DNA from: Oceanobacillus arenosus
Lineage (GTDB): Bacteria > Bacillota > Bacilli > Bacillales > Amphibacillaceae
Assembly (NCBI RefSeq): GCF_003369575.1
Contig: NZ_PIOC01000021.1
Span: 19,969 to 83,968, forward strand
Length of the DNA stretch: 64,000 nucleotides
Reading direction: 5' to 3'
Shown: positions 34,666 through 43,914 of the stretch, piece after piece
Layout: every line of letters begins with the position of its first letter
Numbering within the stretch: the first letter of the stretch is position 1
Made by a program: the position numbers and the translations under genes
The notes under the pieces: model-generated
Database searches by the model: none
Seen by the model: the letters and a program-made list of their open reading frames with translations, nothing else
Told to the model about the DNA's origin: nothing

Positions 34666-35829
34666 ATGCTTAAAGCAAAATTTTGTCGATTAATATTCGT
34701 TGTTTTTTCAATGATGATAATGACAGCATGTAGCGAATCTAGTGAAATAGTCGATACTGTTGGAAATTCTAGCTTGGGGGAAGTATCTCTCAAGGAAAAG
34801 GAACAGCCAATTATTACAAAAGAGATTAGTCTCACAGCAATTGGAGATATGCTAATCCATAGTCCTGTCTATTTAGATGCGAAGGTTGATGGCGGTTATG
34901 ATTTTCTACCGATGCTTGAACAAGTTGCACCTTTCTTAGAACGTTCCACCGTCACAATCGCAAATCAGGAAACGATGATAGGTGGAGAGGAGTTTGGTTT
35001 ATCTACATATCCTTCCTTCAATAGTCCATATGAGGTTGGGGATGCATTGAAAAATGTTGGAGTGGATGTTGTTTCCATTGCTAATAATCATACATTGGAT
35101 CGCGGGGAAGCTGTAATTCAAAGTGCAATCAGCCACTGGGAAACGATTGATATGATGTATACAGGTGCATACAAAGACGAAATAGATCGGGATAATCTAA
35201 GAGTCTATGAAACATCTGAAGGAATTTCAATTGCGTTTTTATCGTATACATATGGAACGAACGGCATCCCAGTACCAGAGGGAAAGGATTATTTAGTGAA
35301 CCTCATTGACAAGGAATTGATTGCAAATGAAATAGCGAAAGCAAAGCAGGAGGCGGATGTTACCCTGTTAAGCCTTCACTTCGGTAATGAATACGAAAGA
35401 ATGCCGAATGAAGCGCAAAAGGAGCTCGTTCAATTTGCAGCGGACCTTGGTGTCCATATTGTGATCGGACATCATCCACATGTATTACAACCAGTAGAAT
35501 GGGTGACAGGTAAGGAAGGAAATAAGACCTTCGTCGCGTATTCACTTGGTAATTTCCTTTCAAATCAGCAGGAATTATATCAGCGGATAGGTGGAATATC
35601 AACTATTAAGATTAAGAAGACAGTAGAGGGAGAGAAGGAAACAATTGAACTTCATTCTCCGGAATTTATGCCAACCTATGTTAAGTTCCGACCAGACTTT
35701 GCGGATTATGAGGTTGTCCCGATGTTTCAATTAACCAATCAAGATTTGGCCGGTGCATCCGCACAATATGAGCAAATTAAAGCACATATGTCACAGTGGG
35801 TGCCCGAGCTTGAGTTTGTGGAAGAATAA
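34666..35829 (+). CDS. CapA-like metallophosphatase-fold lipoprotein
   Basis: A 387-residue protein of the PGA_cap/CapA family. Signal peptide ends in a lipobox (MIMTAC near residue 18), so it is anchored outside the membrane. Metal-site motifs: TAIGDMLIHSP, NQETM, IANNHTLDRG, SLHFGNEYE and GHHPHVLQPVEW. CapA supports poly-gamma-glutamate export in capsule operons, but no capBC or pgs genes are present here, so the role is open. GAGGTG at 34653 best fits ATG 34666 (or 34663). Confidence 0.85.
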   Translation: MLKAKFCRLIFVVFSMMIMTACSESSEIVDTVGNSSLGEVSLKEKEQPIITKEISLTAIGDMLIHSPVYLDAKVDGGYDFLPMLEQVAPFLERSTVTIANQETMIGGEEFGLSTYPSFNSPYEVGDALKNVGVDVVSIANNHTLDRGEAVIQSAISHWETIDMMYTGAYKDEIDRDNLRVYETSEGISIAFLSYTYGTNGIPVPEGKDYLVNLIDKELIANEIAKAKQEADVTLLSLHFGNEYERMPNEAQKELVQFAADLGVHIVIGHHPHVLQPVEWVTGKEGNKTFVAYSLGNFLSNQQELYQRIGGISTIKIKKTVEGEKETIELHSPEFMPTYVKFRPDFADYEVVPMFQLTNQDLAGASAQYEQIKAHMSQWVPELEFVEE

Positions 35830-35868
35830 AATGCATCCCCACTGAAAAAGAGGGGATGCATTTTATTT
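35828..35868. terminator. Bidirectional terminator
   Basis: AAATGCATCCCC pairs with GGGGATGCATTT, followed by TATTT. Confidence 0.85.
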
Positions 35869-36514
35869 AGTTTGTTATTCGATATTTTTTATTTAGGATA
35901 AAAGATATTATATAGAGAACAATTCCTACCCCTGCAAATGTGATTATAGGTAAATTTATGGTCTTTCCAAAGCTTGGAACAGCAATTGGAAAGAGGATAA
36001 ACAAGCCAATAAATACCATACTAATAATCCAAACTTGCAGAAACTCTACCCATGTTTTTGTTTTCTTTTTTTTGAATGATGTTCCTTTAATCCATCTTAA
36101 TATTGTCTTGATGAATAGGTATAGTAAGATTAAATAACCAACAATAACAACAATTCCAGATCCAAGCTGAAATGTCATTGAACTTTCTCCAAGGTCAAAA
36201 AAGTAATGGATAGCAAACCCAATAATGCCATGACAGAGACTAATAATAGCCAAAAACTGTATGACAATAAAACTGAGATACTTTACAGTATTGTTTGTCA
36301 GTTCACCCGGTATTTCTTCGATAACCTCATCACAGTATGACTTCAGGTCATCGCCAAATACATCCTTTGCAGTCTTCCCTTCCGTCTGGGAGTGTAGCAG
36401 ATGCTCTAGCAACTCAAATAATACTTCCTCAGTCTGTTGCTCAGATTTATTGGCATTTAACCGGATATAAATAAGCATATCTTCATAGTAAGCCAAATTT
36501 TCTTCATTTAACAT
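35867..36514 (-). CDS. HAAS/DUF1129-like membrane protein
   Basis: A 215-residue protein with a charged ~75-residue N-terminal domain (EDMLIYIRLNANKSEQQTEEVLFELLEHLL) and four to five hydrophobic segments after residue 78. The N-terminal part resembles the HAAS-type domain encoded beside PadR genes. It is the second gene behind padR (46-base gap). This is the second PadR-membrane protein cassette of the window, after 6858-8068. Function unknown. Confidence 0.72.
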   Translation of the reverse strand: MLNEENLAYYEDMLIYIRLNANKSEQQTEEVLFELLEHLLHSQTEGKTAKDVFGDDLKSYCDEVIEEIPGELTNNTVKYLSFIVIQFLAIISLCHGIIGFAIHYFFDLGESSMTFQLGSGIVVIVGYLILLYLFIKTILRWIKGTSFKKKKTKTWVEFLQVWIISMVFIGLFILFPIAVPSFGKTINLPIITFAGVGIVLYIISFILNKKYRITN

Positions 36515-36560
36515 CTTTCTCTTATCATTGTTTAATTGTACAATATCCTTGGAATCGATC

Positions 36561-36896
36561 TCAATTCCCTCCTTTTTCTATAATTTTATCTACTGGCTGT
36601 TTCAGTAAATCCCAATGATGAATGAATTCCGCGAGCTGCATTTGTCCTGCTTCCGTTAATTGATAATACTTGCGATTCGGCCCGGTGTCAGACTTTCTCA
36701 TTTCCCCAATGATTAATTTTTCTCTTTGCAGTCTAAGTAATATCGGGTAGATCGATCCTTCGCTAACATCGGGTAATCCAAATTCTTGGAGCTTCATTGA
36801 GAGCTCATAGCCATAGGTTGGCTGCATCTTAATAATCGATAAAATACATCCTTTAAGAATTCCTTTAAATAATTGGCTTCGTTGTGAAATTTCCAC
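36561..36896 (-). CDS. PadR family transcriptional regulator
   Basis: A 111-residue PadR-type winged helix: LKGCILSIIKMQPTYGYELSMKL, then SEGSIYPILLRLQREKLI (recognition region) and GPNRKYYQLTEAG (wing). GTG 36896 is used, with AAGG about 7 bases upstream. Two matching dyads lie directly upstream, the first starting 4 bases before the start codon, so autorepression is very likely. Confidence 0.87.
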   Translation of the reverse strand: MEISQRSQLFKGILKGCILSIIKMQPTYGYELSMKLQEFGLPDVSEGSIYPILLRLQREKLIIGEMRKSDTGPNRKYYQLTEAGQMQLAEFIHHWDLLKQPVDKIIEKGGN

Positions 36897-36900
36897 TCAC

Positions 36901-36958
36901 CTACCTTGCATAACAATGTAGTTATTTTTTTGTTTGCTACCTTGTCATGCAAAGTAGC
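36901..36958 (-). promoter_or_regulatory. Paired PadR operators
   Basis: Two dyads of the form CTAC-N-TTG-N5-CAA-N-GTAG: 36901-36921 (CTACCTTGCATAACAATGTAG) and 36937-36957 (CTACCTTGTCATGCAAAGTAG), centres 36 bp apart. The ATAAC-type PadR spacing ATGCAAnGTAG fits known PadR sites in general form. Confidence 0.8.
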
Positions 36959-37105
36959 TTATTTACAGTATATATTTATTGGGAGAAATTGCAACGGGAT
37001 TTTAAAATATTCTACTAATGAATTGAAAAGTATATTTGAAGCAAACAATAGGACAAGAAGGGAATAGATGGATACAATGGAATAAAAGAAGGGAAGTGGC
37101 CATGA

Positions 37106-37426
37106 GTGGAAAGAATCAATACAATCGAAGTGTTTAACGAAAAAATTCAAAGTGAAAATCCTATTATTGTGAAGTTTTATGCGGATTGGTGTACAGACTG
37201 TAAGGTATTAGATATGTTTATTGGTGATGTGAAAAATGAATTCAGTCAATATAAATGGTATGAAGTAAATAGTGATGAGCTAAGCGGAATTGCGGAAGGC
37301 TTTGATGTGATGGGAATTCCGAGTATCTTAATTTTTCAAAATGGAGAAAAGCTTGCACATCAGCATAGTGCATACACGAAATCACCTGAAGAAGTATCAG
37401 CGTTTCTTCATCAGCAGTTAGGCTAG
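37106..37426 (+). CDS. Thioredoxin-like protein (YdbP type)
   Basis: A 106-residue thioredoxin-fold protein with the redox motif WCTDCK near residue 28 and the cis-Pro in MGIPSILIF near 74. Motif CTDC differs from thioredoxin CGPC, so the redox potential and partners may differ. GTG 37106 follows a GGGAAGTGG site; the overlapping ATG 37102 is out of frame. Single gene. Confidence 0.8.
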   Translation: MERINTIEVFNEKIQSENPIIVKFYADWCTDCKVLDMFIGDVKNEFSQYKWYEVNSDELSGIAEGFDVMGIPSILIFQNGEKLAHQHSAYTKSPEEVSAFLHQQLG

Positions 37427-37432
37427 TGGTTA

Positions 37433-37467
37433 AAGCGATCATTCATATTATATGGTGGTCGTTTTTT
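37433..37467 (+). terminator. Probable terminator
   Basis: AGCGATCATTCATAT can pair imperfectly with ATATGGTGGTCGTT, followed by TTTT. Confidence 0.5.
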
Positions 37468-37575
37468 GGTTGCTTTTCGACACCATTAGACAAAACTCGG
37501 GAAGTGGCAGGCACCAAAATACCTACAGATGAGTATAATGGGATAAACTAGCGGAGAATAAGGGGAAGAGACAGC

Positions 37576-38151
37576 ATGATAAATCCGATATTAATTGATT
37601 TTTCACATGAATTTCATACGGAACGCCTTTTTATTAGAATGGCTTTGCCTGGTGATGGCAAAGTTGTATATGATGCGATGAATGCGAGCAGACAGGATTT
37701 GAATAAGTGGCTGGAGTTCGCATTATTTGAGCAGACTCTGGAACAAGTGGAGCAAATGGTAAGGGAAGCACATATTCATTTCTTAAAACGAATCGAATTA
37801 CGTTTTCACATTTTTCATAAAAAGACGGGGGAATTTATTGGTTCAGCAAGCCTGCATCATATCAACTGGAGTGTTCCGAAATTCGAAATCGGGTACTGGA
37901 TTGATAGTAGACAAAGCGGTAAGGGTTATATGCTTGAAGCAATCGAGGGGCTGACATTCTATGCCTTTTATGCATTGCGGGCGAATCGAGTTGAAATTCT
38001 ATGTGATTCCAAAAACGTAAAGAGTCGCGCAATCCCAGAACGATTAGGATATACGCTTGAGGGGACGCTCCGCAATGATTCGATGTCTATTGATCGGCAG
38101 GAATTACGTGATTCATGTATCTATGCGAAGATTAGAGAAATTAGTAATTGA
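37576..38151 (+). CDS. GNAT N-acetyltransferase, RimJ/RimL-like
   Basis: A 191-residue acetyltransferase. RLFIRMALPGDGKVVYDAM starts the domain, FEIGYWIDSRQSGKGYMLEA holds the acetyl-CoA loop, and NVKSRAIPERLGYTLEGTLRND is the RimJ/RimL C-terminal motif. Family members acetylate N-terminal residues of ribosomal proteins or small molecules. GGGGAAGAG precedes ATG 37576. Single gene. Confidence 0.85.
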   Translation: MINPILIDFSHEFHTERLFIRMALPGDGKVVYDAMNASRQDLNKWLEFALFEQTLEQVEQMVREAHIHFLKRIELRFHIFHKKTGEFIGSASLHHINWSVPKFEIGYWIDSRQSGKGYMLEAIEGLTFYAFYALRANRVEILCDSKNVKSRAIPERLGYTLEGTLRNDSMSIDRQELRDSCIYAKIREISN

Positions 38152-38289
38152 TTGGGTGCGTAAGCGGTTGACTTAGGTTACGGCGGTGAGGGAATTCTCG
38201 CTACAGCATTTGCGCTGGAGCTGGACGTGGCTGTTCTCGGTAATTAAGTGATCCACAACATCCGATTTTATAGTTTCCTAAGCTATGAA

Positions 38290-38322
38290 GAAGAAGCTAA
38301 TCTGATCGGTTAGCTTCTTTTA
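38290..38322 (+). terminator. Intrinsic terminator
   Basis: GAAGAAGCTAA pairs with TTAGCTTCTTT, then T; 140 bases after the acetyltransferase stop. Confidence 0.65.
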
Positions 38323-38371
38323 CTCGCAGAACGAGTCGCTTGTACTAATACAAATGGTCTTAGTTCTCCAA

Positions 38372-39955
38372 TTATAATCCCGTCTTTACAATAAAATTAT
38401 CCACTATATGTGCTTGAACCGTCTTATTTTTTTCGAAATAAGCATGAATTAATTCTACCGTATCCTTTTGAATTTCCTTCTTTACACGTTTATTTCGGAA
38501 CATCAAATAATCCCCACCACCTGATGCACGATAATTGTTTAGAACGACTGAATACGTTTTATCTACTCCGAGATTCACACCATGATAGGTAACACTTTCA
38601 ATCCTGGAGCCGATTGGATTTGTAACATTTATTACATATTCGATCCCTTCCCACATATCATAATTATAGTGCTGTGGTTTTGGATCAAGATAGGATGGAT
38701 TAACGATAATTTGACCTTGATCATCTAACATAAAGTAGGCAGCAGTCTTTTCTAATGCTGCTTTAATATCCTTCCCAGTTAACTCAAGCACAACAAGGGT
38801 ATTCGGGTACATATAATTTGCAACGATATCTCGCATCGTTACGACAGGATCAAACCCTGTGGATGTATTATTTAGTAAAGCGGTGACAGAGATATCCACA
38901 CCACTTACATCCATTTGCACGTCTTGAATAAATTGAATAAATGCATGTTTATGAATTCTAGCTTGGAGAGGATTTGCTATTGTCATGTCCCCTTCAATAT
39001 ACCCAACTGGTTGATCCAACCACTTCTGTGTCGATTCTTCCAATTCACTTATATAATTGATTACCCAAGGGTCGGCTTCGATATTTTCCAATGTGCGAAG
39101 TGCTCCTTGTTTATCAGTAATTTCCCACTTATTATTGTTCCTTTCAAGCGTGATGGCGATTTTGCCATATACTTGTCCAGTATTTCCTGGCTGCATAACG
39201 AGCACATTATGGATGCTGCTAACGATTGTACGATGCTGATGTCCGGTTAGCAAGACATCAATGCCCTCAATCGCTTCACACATTTGATAGCCTTGGTTTT
39301 CACCTGTCAAAGTTTCCGTTGGCTCACCAGTTTCAGGATCACGTTCTAGCCCACCATGATAAGCGGCAACAAGCACATCTGGCTTCTCGAATTCACGAAT
39401 GTTGGTTACCCATCTTTGTAATGTGGAAAAGGCATCGGCAAATTGGATGTCTTTAATATGATTTGGTGACTCCCAATTTGGAATGTAATGCGTTGTGACA
39501 GCAACAATGGCCACCTTTATTCCATTTGACAATGTCTTAATGATATATGGTGGGCCAAATAAAGGCTCCCCACTTTCTAAATCCAGTGTATTTGCAGAAA
39601 TCCAAGGGTAATTGGATTGATTAATCGCATCCGCTAAAATCTCTTTGCCAAAATTAAATTCATGATTGCCGATCACGCCAGCATCCAATTGCAACTGATT
39701 AAAAATGCCAATCATTGGATTTTCCTTCTGTGAACCATGATTTAAGTAATACGTCATTAACGGTGTTCCTTGAATTAAATCGCCATTATCAAGAACAATG
39801 ACATCTTCATTTTTTGCCCTTGTTTCTTTCACAACGGTTGCGTATTTTGCCAGTCCAACTTCTGCTTCCTCATTTGTGCCATATAGTACTGGCAGAACAT
39901 GTCCATGAATATCACTCGTATATAAAATATCGATTGTTGCAGTTTTGTTTGTCAT
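38372..39955 (-). CDS. Bifunctional metallophosphatase/5'-nucleotidase
   Basis: A 527-residue two-domain enzyme. The N-terminal calcineurin-like domain has DIHGHVLPV, DNGDLIQGTPL, GNHEFNFG, AAYHGGLERD and TGHQHRTI. The C-terminal 5'-nucleotidase domain has the substrate-stacking region YRASGGGDYLMFR. There is no signal peptide, unlike exported 5'-nucleotidases, so it acts in the cytoplasm on nucleotides or cyclic nucleotides. GAGAGGAT precedes ATG 39955. Single gene. Confidence 0.87.
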   Translation of the reverse strand: MTNKTATIDILYTSDIHGHVLPVLYGTNEEAEVGLAKYATVVKETRAKNEDVIVLDNGDLIQGTPLMTYYLNHGSQKENPMIGIFNQLQLDAGVIGNHEFNFGKEILADAINQSNYPWISANTLDLESGEPLFGPPYIIKTLSNGIKVAIVAVTTHYIPNWESPNHIKDIQFADAFSTLQRWVTNIREFEKPDVLVAAYHGGLERDPETGEPTETLTGENQGYQMCEAIEGIDVLLTGHQHRTIVSSIHNVLVMQPGNTGQVYGKIAITLERNNNKWEITDKQGALRTLENIEADPWVINYISELEESTQKWLDQPVGYIEGDMTIANPLQARIHKHAFIQFIQDVQMDVSGVDISVTALLNNTSTGFDPVVTMRDIVANYMYPNTLVVLELTGKDIKAALEKTAAYFMLDDQGQIIVNPSYLDPKPQHYNYDMWEGIEYVINVTNPIGSRIESVTYHGVNLGVDKTYSVVLNNYRASGGGDYLMFRNKRVKKEIQKDTVELIHAYFEKNKTVQAHIVDNFIVKTGL

Positions 39956-40180
39956 GTTGATAAATCCTCTCCATCTAAATCCGAATTTCTAAAGTTTCTA
40001 TACTTCCATTATACAAACTTCTACTACAGTCGTGGGATAAAAAATGTTTACAATTCTTTAGCATCTGTCCAATATTACAATTTTGTTAAAAAGTTGTTTA
40101 ATCTACGTAAAATCCGGGTATTAATCACTGTATTGATAAAATAGCAATCCATGTATTATGAACTAGGAAGAGGGATTACT

Positions 40181-40480
40181 TTGAGTAATAAAAATGTGAT
40201 TATCTATATTAGTGAGAATAATCCACATTGCAAAAAAGTATTACATTTAATGGACACATTGGAGATAGGATATAAAACGAAGAATGTGACAATGAATGGG
40301 CAATATTTGCAAGAGCTGCAGAATAGAGGGATATTTGGCACACCTGCGACTTTCATTGAAGATAAGAAACATCCGATTTTAGGATTTCAAAAGGAAAAGC
40401 TAAAGGCTGCATTAGGTAAACAAAGTGATACGGCATTGTATAAAAGCAAGCAGATTAACTACAGAAATTATGGGGATTAG
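40181..40480 (+). CDS. Glutaredoxin-like protein with a single active-site Cys
   Basis: A 99-residue glutaredoxin-fold protein: VIIYISENNPHCKKVLHLMD at the N-terminus and GIFGTPATFIED (cis-Pro) near 55. The usual CxxC is NPHC, so only the second Cys remains, and a disulfide exchange by the dithiol route is not possible. TTG 40181 follows AGGAAGAGGG by 6 bases. Followed by the yppG-like gene. Confidence 0.75.
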   Translation: MSNKNVIIYISENNPHCKKVLHLMDTLEIGYKTKNVTMNGQYLQELQNRGIFGTPATFIEDKKHPILGFQKEKLKAALGKQSDTALYKSKQINYRNYGD

Positions 40481-40559
40481 TGATTAGTAAATAATACACA
40501 TACATGCGAAAGAATGCATACTTTATTATAGAAATGATTAAATAAAGAGGTGTGTATCG

Positions 40560-40943
40560 ATGAATTATAATCCCTCCTATTATCAAGGCGAGCCTGTCTA
40601 CCCACCAAATAACTTTTACAATCATATGTACCCGCAACAACCATTTCAGCAAAACTACCCAATCAACAGTCCAATAATGCAACAGCAACAGACACCTTAT
40701 GACTATTTCCAAAAGCCACAGCAACCGCTAAATTGGGCTAATCAAGCATCAACAAACCCAAATTTCTCGCAATCACCTAATGGTGGCCAATCGAGTAATA
40801 TTAAGTCCTATTTTCAAGACGAGAAAGGGCAAGTAGACTTCGACAAAATGTTATCAACTGTTGGTCAGCTAGCAAGCACCTATCATCAAGTATCGCCGAT
40901 AATCCAACAATTTGGATCAATCATAAAAAACTTTAGAACGTAA
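40560..40943 (+). CDS. YppG family protein
   Basis: A 127-residue protein with a Gln/Pro/Tyr/Asn-rich N-terminal ~75 residues (QQPFQQNYPINSP, IMQQQQTPYDYFQ) and a conserved C-terminal segment IKSYFQDEKGQVDFDKMLS with VGQLASTYHQVSPIIQQ. This matches the YppG pattern of Bacillus, a protein of unknown role possibly linked to spores. AGAGGTG precedes ATG 40560. Confidence 0.82.
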   Translation: MNYNPSYYQGEPVYPPNNFYNHMYPQQPFQQNYPINSPIMQQQQTPYDYFQKPQQPLNWANQASTNPNFSQSPNGGQSSNIKSYFQDEKGQVDFDKMLSTVGQLASTYHQVSPIIQQFGSIIKNFRT

Positions 40944-40951
40944 TTATTTTG

Positions 40952-40993
40952 GGGCTGATGGTGTTAGTAATAATACTCATCAGCTATATTTTT
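40952..40993 (+). terminator. Intrinsic terminator after yppG
   Basis: GGCTGATG pairs with CATCAGCT, then ATATTTTTC. Confidence 0.65.
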
Positions 40994-41127
40994 CTTTAAC
41001 CAACATAAATATATTGAGGATTTGCAAAGAATAGTGAAAGAGTGAGCAAATAACCATCAAATGGTAAAAAATTATAGGATAATAGTAGATGGCCTGACAC
41101 ATATTAAATGAAAAGGAGTAATGAGCA

Positions 41128-41826
41128 ATGATTGGATGTTTAGTTATTCATGGATTTACTGGTGGACCATACGAAGTAGACCCATTGGCAAAATATTTGA
41201 AGGAAAATACGGATTGGCATATTGAAGTACCAACATTGCCGGGACATGGGATGGAGCTTCATCTGGAAAATGCATCCTATAAAGATTGGATCACTACGGC
41301 AGAAAACCAACTCAAAAAAATGAAACGGGATTTTGATGAAATATACTTAATTGGCTTTTCAATGGGAGGAATGATTGCCGCCTATTTAGCCGCGAAATAT
41401 AACATCGATAAGCTTGTCTTATTAGCCGCCTCAGGTAAATATTTAAACTTTAAACAAATTGCTTTAGATCTTGGTGATGTCATTGGTGACGGGATTAGAG
41501 GCACATTAGGTGAAAATAAATTATACCTCCATTATAAAAGGAAGCTAGGCGCACGAGCAATTCCGATCCGGGCGAATATTGAATTTATGAGGCTTGTGAA
41601 ATTTACTCGGCGTTATTTAAAAGAAGTTCATTCACCAGTACTGATTGCACAAGGACATCAAGATGGGATTGTACCATATAAAACAGCTTATTACTTGGAA
41701 AAGGAAATTCACTCGGAGAAGAAAGAGGTCGTTTTCTTTGACCGTTCACGGCATCTCATTTGTCTAGGAGATGATAAAGATACATTGAATACAATGGTTT
41801 ATGACTTTTTAACAAGGACAAATTAA
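41128..41826 (+). CDS. Carboxylesterase, alpha/beta hydrolase (Est30-like)
   Basis: A 232-residue serine esterase acting on short-chain esters. The oxyanion region VIHGFTGGPYE is at the start, the nucleophile Ser in IGFSMGGM near residue 80, the Asp in GHQDGIV near 178 and His in RSRHLICL near 208. Layout and length match the monoacylglycerol/Est30 family of Bacillaceae. AAAAGGAGTAATGAGC precedes ATG 41128. Single gene with its own terminator. Confidence 0.87.
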   Translation: MIGCLVIHGFTGGPYEVDPLAKYLKENTDWHIEVPTLPGHGMELHLENASYKDWITTAENQLKKMKRDFDEIYLIGFSMGGMIAAYLAAKYNIDKLVLLAASGKYLNFKQIALDLGDVIGDGIRGTLGENKLYLHYKRKLGARAIPIRANIEFMRLVKFTRRYLKEVHSPVLIAQGHQDGIVPYKTAYYLEKEIHSEKKEVVFFDRSRHLICLGDDKDTLNTMVYDFLTRTN

Positions 41827-41858
41827 AAGTCTGCTCCATAAATGGAAGCAGACTTTTT
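41825..41858 (+). terminator. Intrinsic terminator
   Basis: AAAAGTCTGCT-CCAT pairs with ATGG-AAGCAGACTTTT, then T and GA. Confidence 0.85.
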
Positions 41859-41862
41859 GAAC

Positions 41863-41924
41863 GTTTATCCCGTAAATGTCCGATTCTGTTCAACTAACTA
41901 TCACTGATTGAAGTTTCACTTTAT
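41863..41924 (+). repeat. Dispersed repeat family 2, copy D
   Basis: Starts GTTTATCCCGTAAATGTCCG and ends CAACTAACTATCACTGATTG + AAGTTTCACTTTAT. The ends and the CAACTAAC segment match copy B. Confidence 0.55.
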
Positions 41925-42778
41925 CTATCTTTAAAAAAGGCGATTACTAATGCGCCTTCCCCACCATAAGTGGAGATTAATGGTCCCGTTTCTGTTAAGA
42001 GGGCATCTTTAAATGCATATTTACTACGAATGTCTGCAAGCACTTTTTTTGCCCGATGCTCATCATTGCAATGGGTCATTGCGATTACTTTATCTTCGAC
42101 GTTTTTCGTATATTCGCCAATCTGTTCGATAAATCGCCGAATGGATTTTTTATCGCCGCGAACTTTCTCTGTAACCTCAATTGTACCTTCAGCACTACCG
42201 CGCATCAACAGTTTGATATTCAAGGTTTTGGCAATTTTCCCCTTTACTTTATCTAAGCGACCACCAAGTACAAGATTATCGAGGGTTTTCAAAACAAACA
42301 AGGTTGTAATATGCTCGGCACATTCTTTCATATGGTTTATGAGTTGCTCAAATGTGTAGCCCGCATCTATTTTATCCTTCGCTTCTTGTAGTAATAGTGT
42401 AATCCCGCTTGATGCTGTTTTCGTGTTGATTACTTCGATTTTGCGATTCGGTTCCTCCTCAAGTATCAAGTTTTTTCCTGCAACCGCATTGTCATATGTG
42501 CTGCTTAATCCTTTGGAAATACTTAGCATTAGGATTGGTACATTTGGGTCAATTTTTTTATATTCTGCATAGAAGTCACTTGGACTAGGAGCAGCAGAAC
42601 GCGGCACTTCCTTTAGCTCTTTTACTTTTTGGTAAAAACCTTCTAAGTCTAATGTGACACCGCTTTTATATTCACCATCACTGAAATTTAAATATAATGG
42701 AATCACTTTTATATCAATTGCATCTCTTAATTGTTTTGGAATATCGGCACCACTATCCGTCATTAATTGAATACTCAT
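41921..42778 (-). CDS. DegV family fatty-acid-binding protein
   Basis: A 285-residue DegV-fold protein. TDSGADIPKQLRD at the start, PLYLNFSDGEYKSG, RSAAPSPSDFYAEY and LSISKGLSSTYDNA line the fatty acid pocket. DegV/FakB proteins present fatty acids to the kinase FakA for phosphorylation. No fakA is nearby. TAGGTG precedes ATG 42778. Single gene. Confidence 0.88.
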   Translation of the reverse strand: MSIQLMTDSGADIPKQLRDAIDIKVIPLYLNFSDGEYKSGVTLDLEGFYQKVKELKEVPRSAAPSPSDFYAEYKKIDPNVPILMLSISKGLSSTYDNAVAGKNLILEEEPNRKIEVINTKTASSGITLLLQEAKDKIDAGYTFEQLINHMKECAEHITTLFVLKTLDNLVLGGRLDKVKGKIAKTLNIKLLMRGSAEGTIEVTEKVRGDKKSIRRFIEQIGEYTKNVEDKVIAMTHCNDEHRAKKVLADIRSKYAFKDALLTETGPLISTYGGEGALVIAFFKDR

Positions 42779-42886
42779 GGAAACACCTACTTTATTATTA
42801 ATGTTACTAGTATATCAGCTAAAAGGGCAGGACAGTATGATTATCTCGCTTTTCTATGTCGAATATATGAATTATCGAACCTGAGA

Positions 42887-43798
42887 CTATTTTCTTTCCT
42901 TTCGTGATATGGTTACCTTTGGCTTCCTTGTTGTACTGACAATTAGTAAGACTAAACCAAATAGTATAATCGCCCCACCTAAAACCTGGTACCAAGAAAC
43001 GAATTCCTTCAATATAAGCGAAGCTAGTAACGTTGCGCCAATAGGCTGAAAAATGGAAGCAAAGGAAATGGTGGAACTGTTTATCCACTTTGCTGCCCAA
43101 TGAAATAAGAAACGCCCTAGGAAAGTCGGAATAATCGCCAATGCAATAAATATCCACCAATAGTGAGATGGAAAATTGACGAAAGAATGCTGTTGCACGA
43201 TATTATAGAAAAATAACACGATGGCACCAACTGAAAAGACAATAAACATATAGCTGATGTTGGATACGCGTCTTCTGATTGGCTGTCCCAATAGTTGAAA
43301 AGCGGCCAATGTAATTGCTGCTAGAATTGCGAGAATATCTCCAAAGATCACCAATTCGCCTAAAAGAAAATCTCCTCGGAATAGAATGCAACTCCCGAAA
43401 AGTATAATAATAGCGCTAATGATTGCGCCAGATGATAATTTCTCTTGGCGAAAGAAATAGGATAGCAGTAATGTAAAGATAGGGTGTAGCGTTAGTATTA
43501 ATACAGAACTTGAAACAGATGTAAATTGTAACGATTCCATCAAAAGAATTAAATGCATTGCCAGCACAATTCCAGCGCCAATCGAGAAAAGCCAATTTTT
43601 CGCTGTAATCGTTTTAAATTCCTGTCTGTACTTTGTTAAGAAAGATGGAGCCATCATTAAAATGGTAATCAAGAGTACATAATTTGCACTAATTGCAGCG
43701 GGGGCACCGCTTACTAACTTGACGAATATTGCTGTTGTTGAAATCGAGATAACACCAATAATAACAGCTATATATGGGTTAAATGGAGGAATACGCAT
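42887..43798 (-). CDS. EamA/DMT family transporter
   Basis: A 303-residue membrane protein with ten hydrophobic segments in two repeated halves, the EamA layout. SISTTAIFVKLVSGAPAA starts the first half and GRFLFHWAAKWINSS, SIFQPIGATLLASLIL lie in the second. Members export amino acids or other small metabolites; substrate unknown. AAGGGAAG lies about 11 bases before ATG 43798. Confidence 0.84.
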   Translation of the reverse strand: MRIPPFNPYIAVIIGVISISTTAIFVKLVSGAPAAISANYVLLITILMMAPSFLTKYRQEFKTITAKNWLFSIGAGIVLAMHLILLMESLQFTSVSSSVLILTLHPIFTLLLSYFFRQEKLSSGAIISAIIILFGSCILFRGDFLLGELVIFGDILAILAAITLAAFQLLGQPIRRRVSNISYMFIVFSVGAIVLFFYNIVQQHSFVNFPSHYWWIFIALAIIPTFLGRFLFHWAAKWINSSTISFASIFQPIGATLLASLILKEFVSWYQVLGGAIILFGLVLLIVSTTRKPKVTISRKERK

Positions 43799-43914
43799 CG
43801 ATTATTAACTTCCCTTTCACGATAGAAGTAATTCAAACATGTATTATTTTAACATAATGCAGAAAAAAATAACATTAATCCGACAAGAAGTAGCTATCAT
43901 TACTTCAATTATGC

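Noticed and set aside
34666..35829. Capsule (poly-gamma-glutamate) operon
   Set aside because: Only a CapA-like gene is present; no capB, capC or pgs partners lie nearby.
37505..37525. GTGGCAGGCACC-like sequence
   Set aside because: A short GC-rich match seen often between Bacillaceae genes; a single copy here gives no support for an element.
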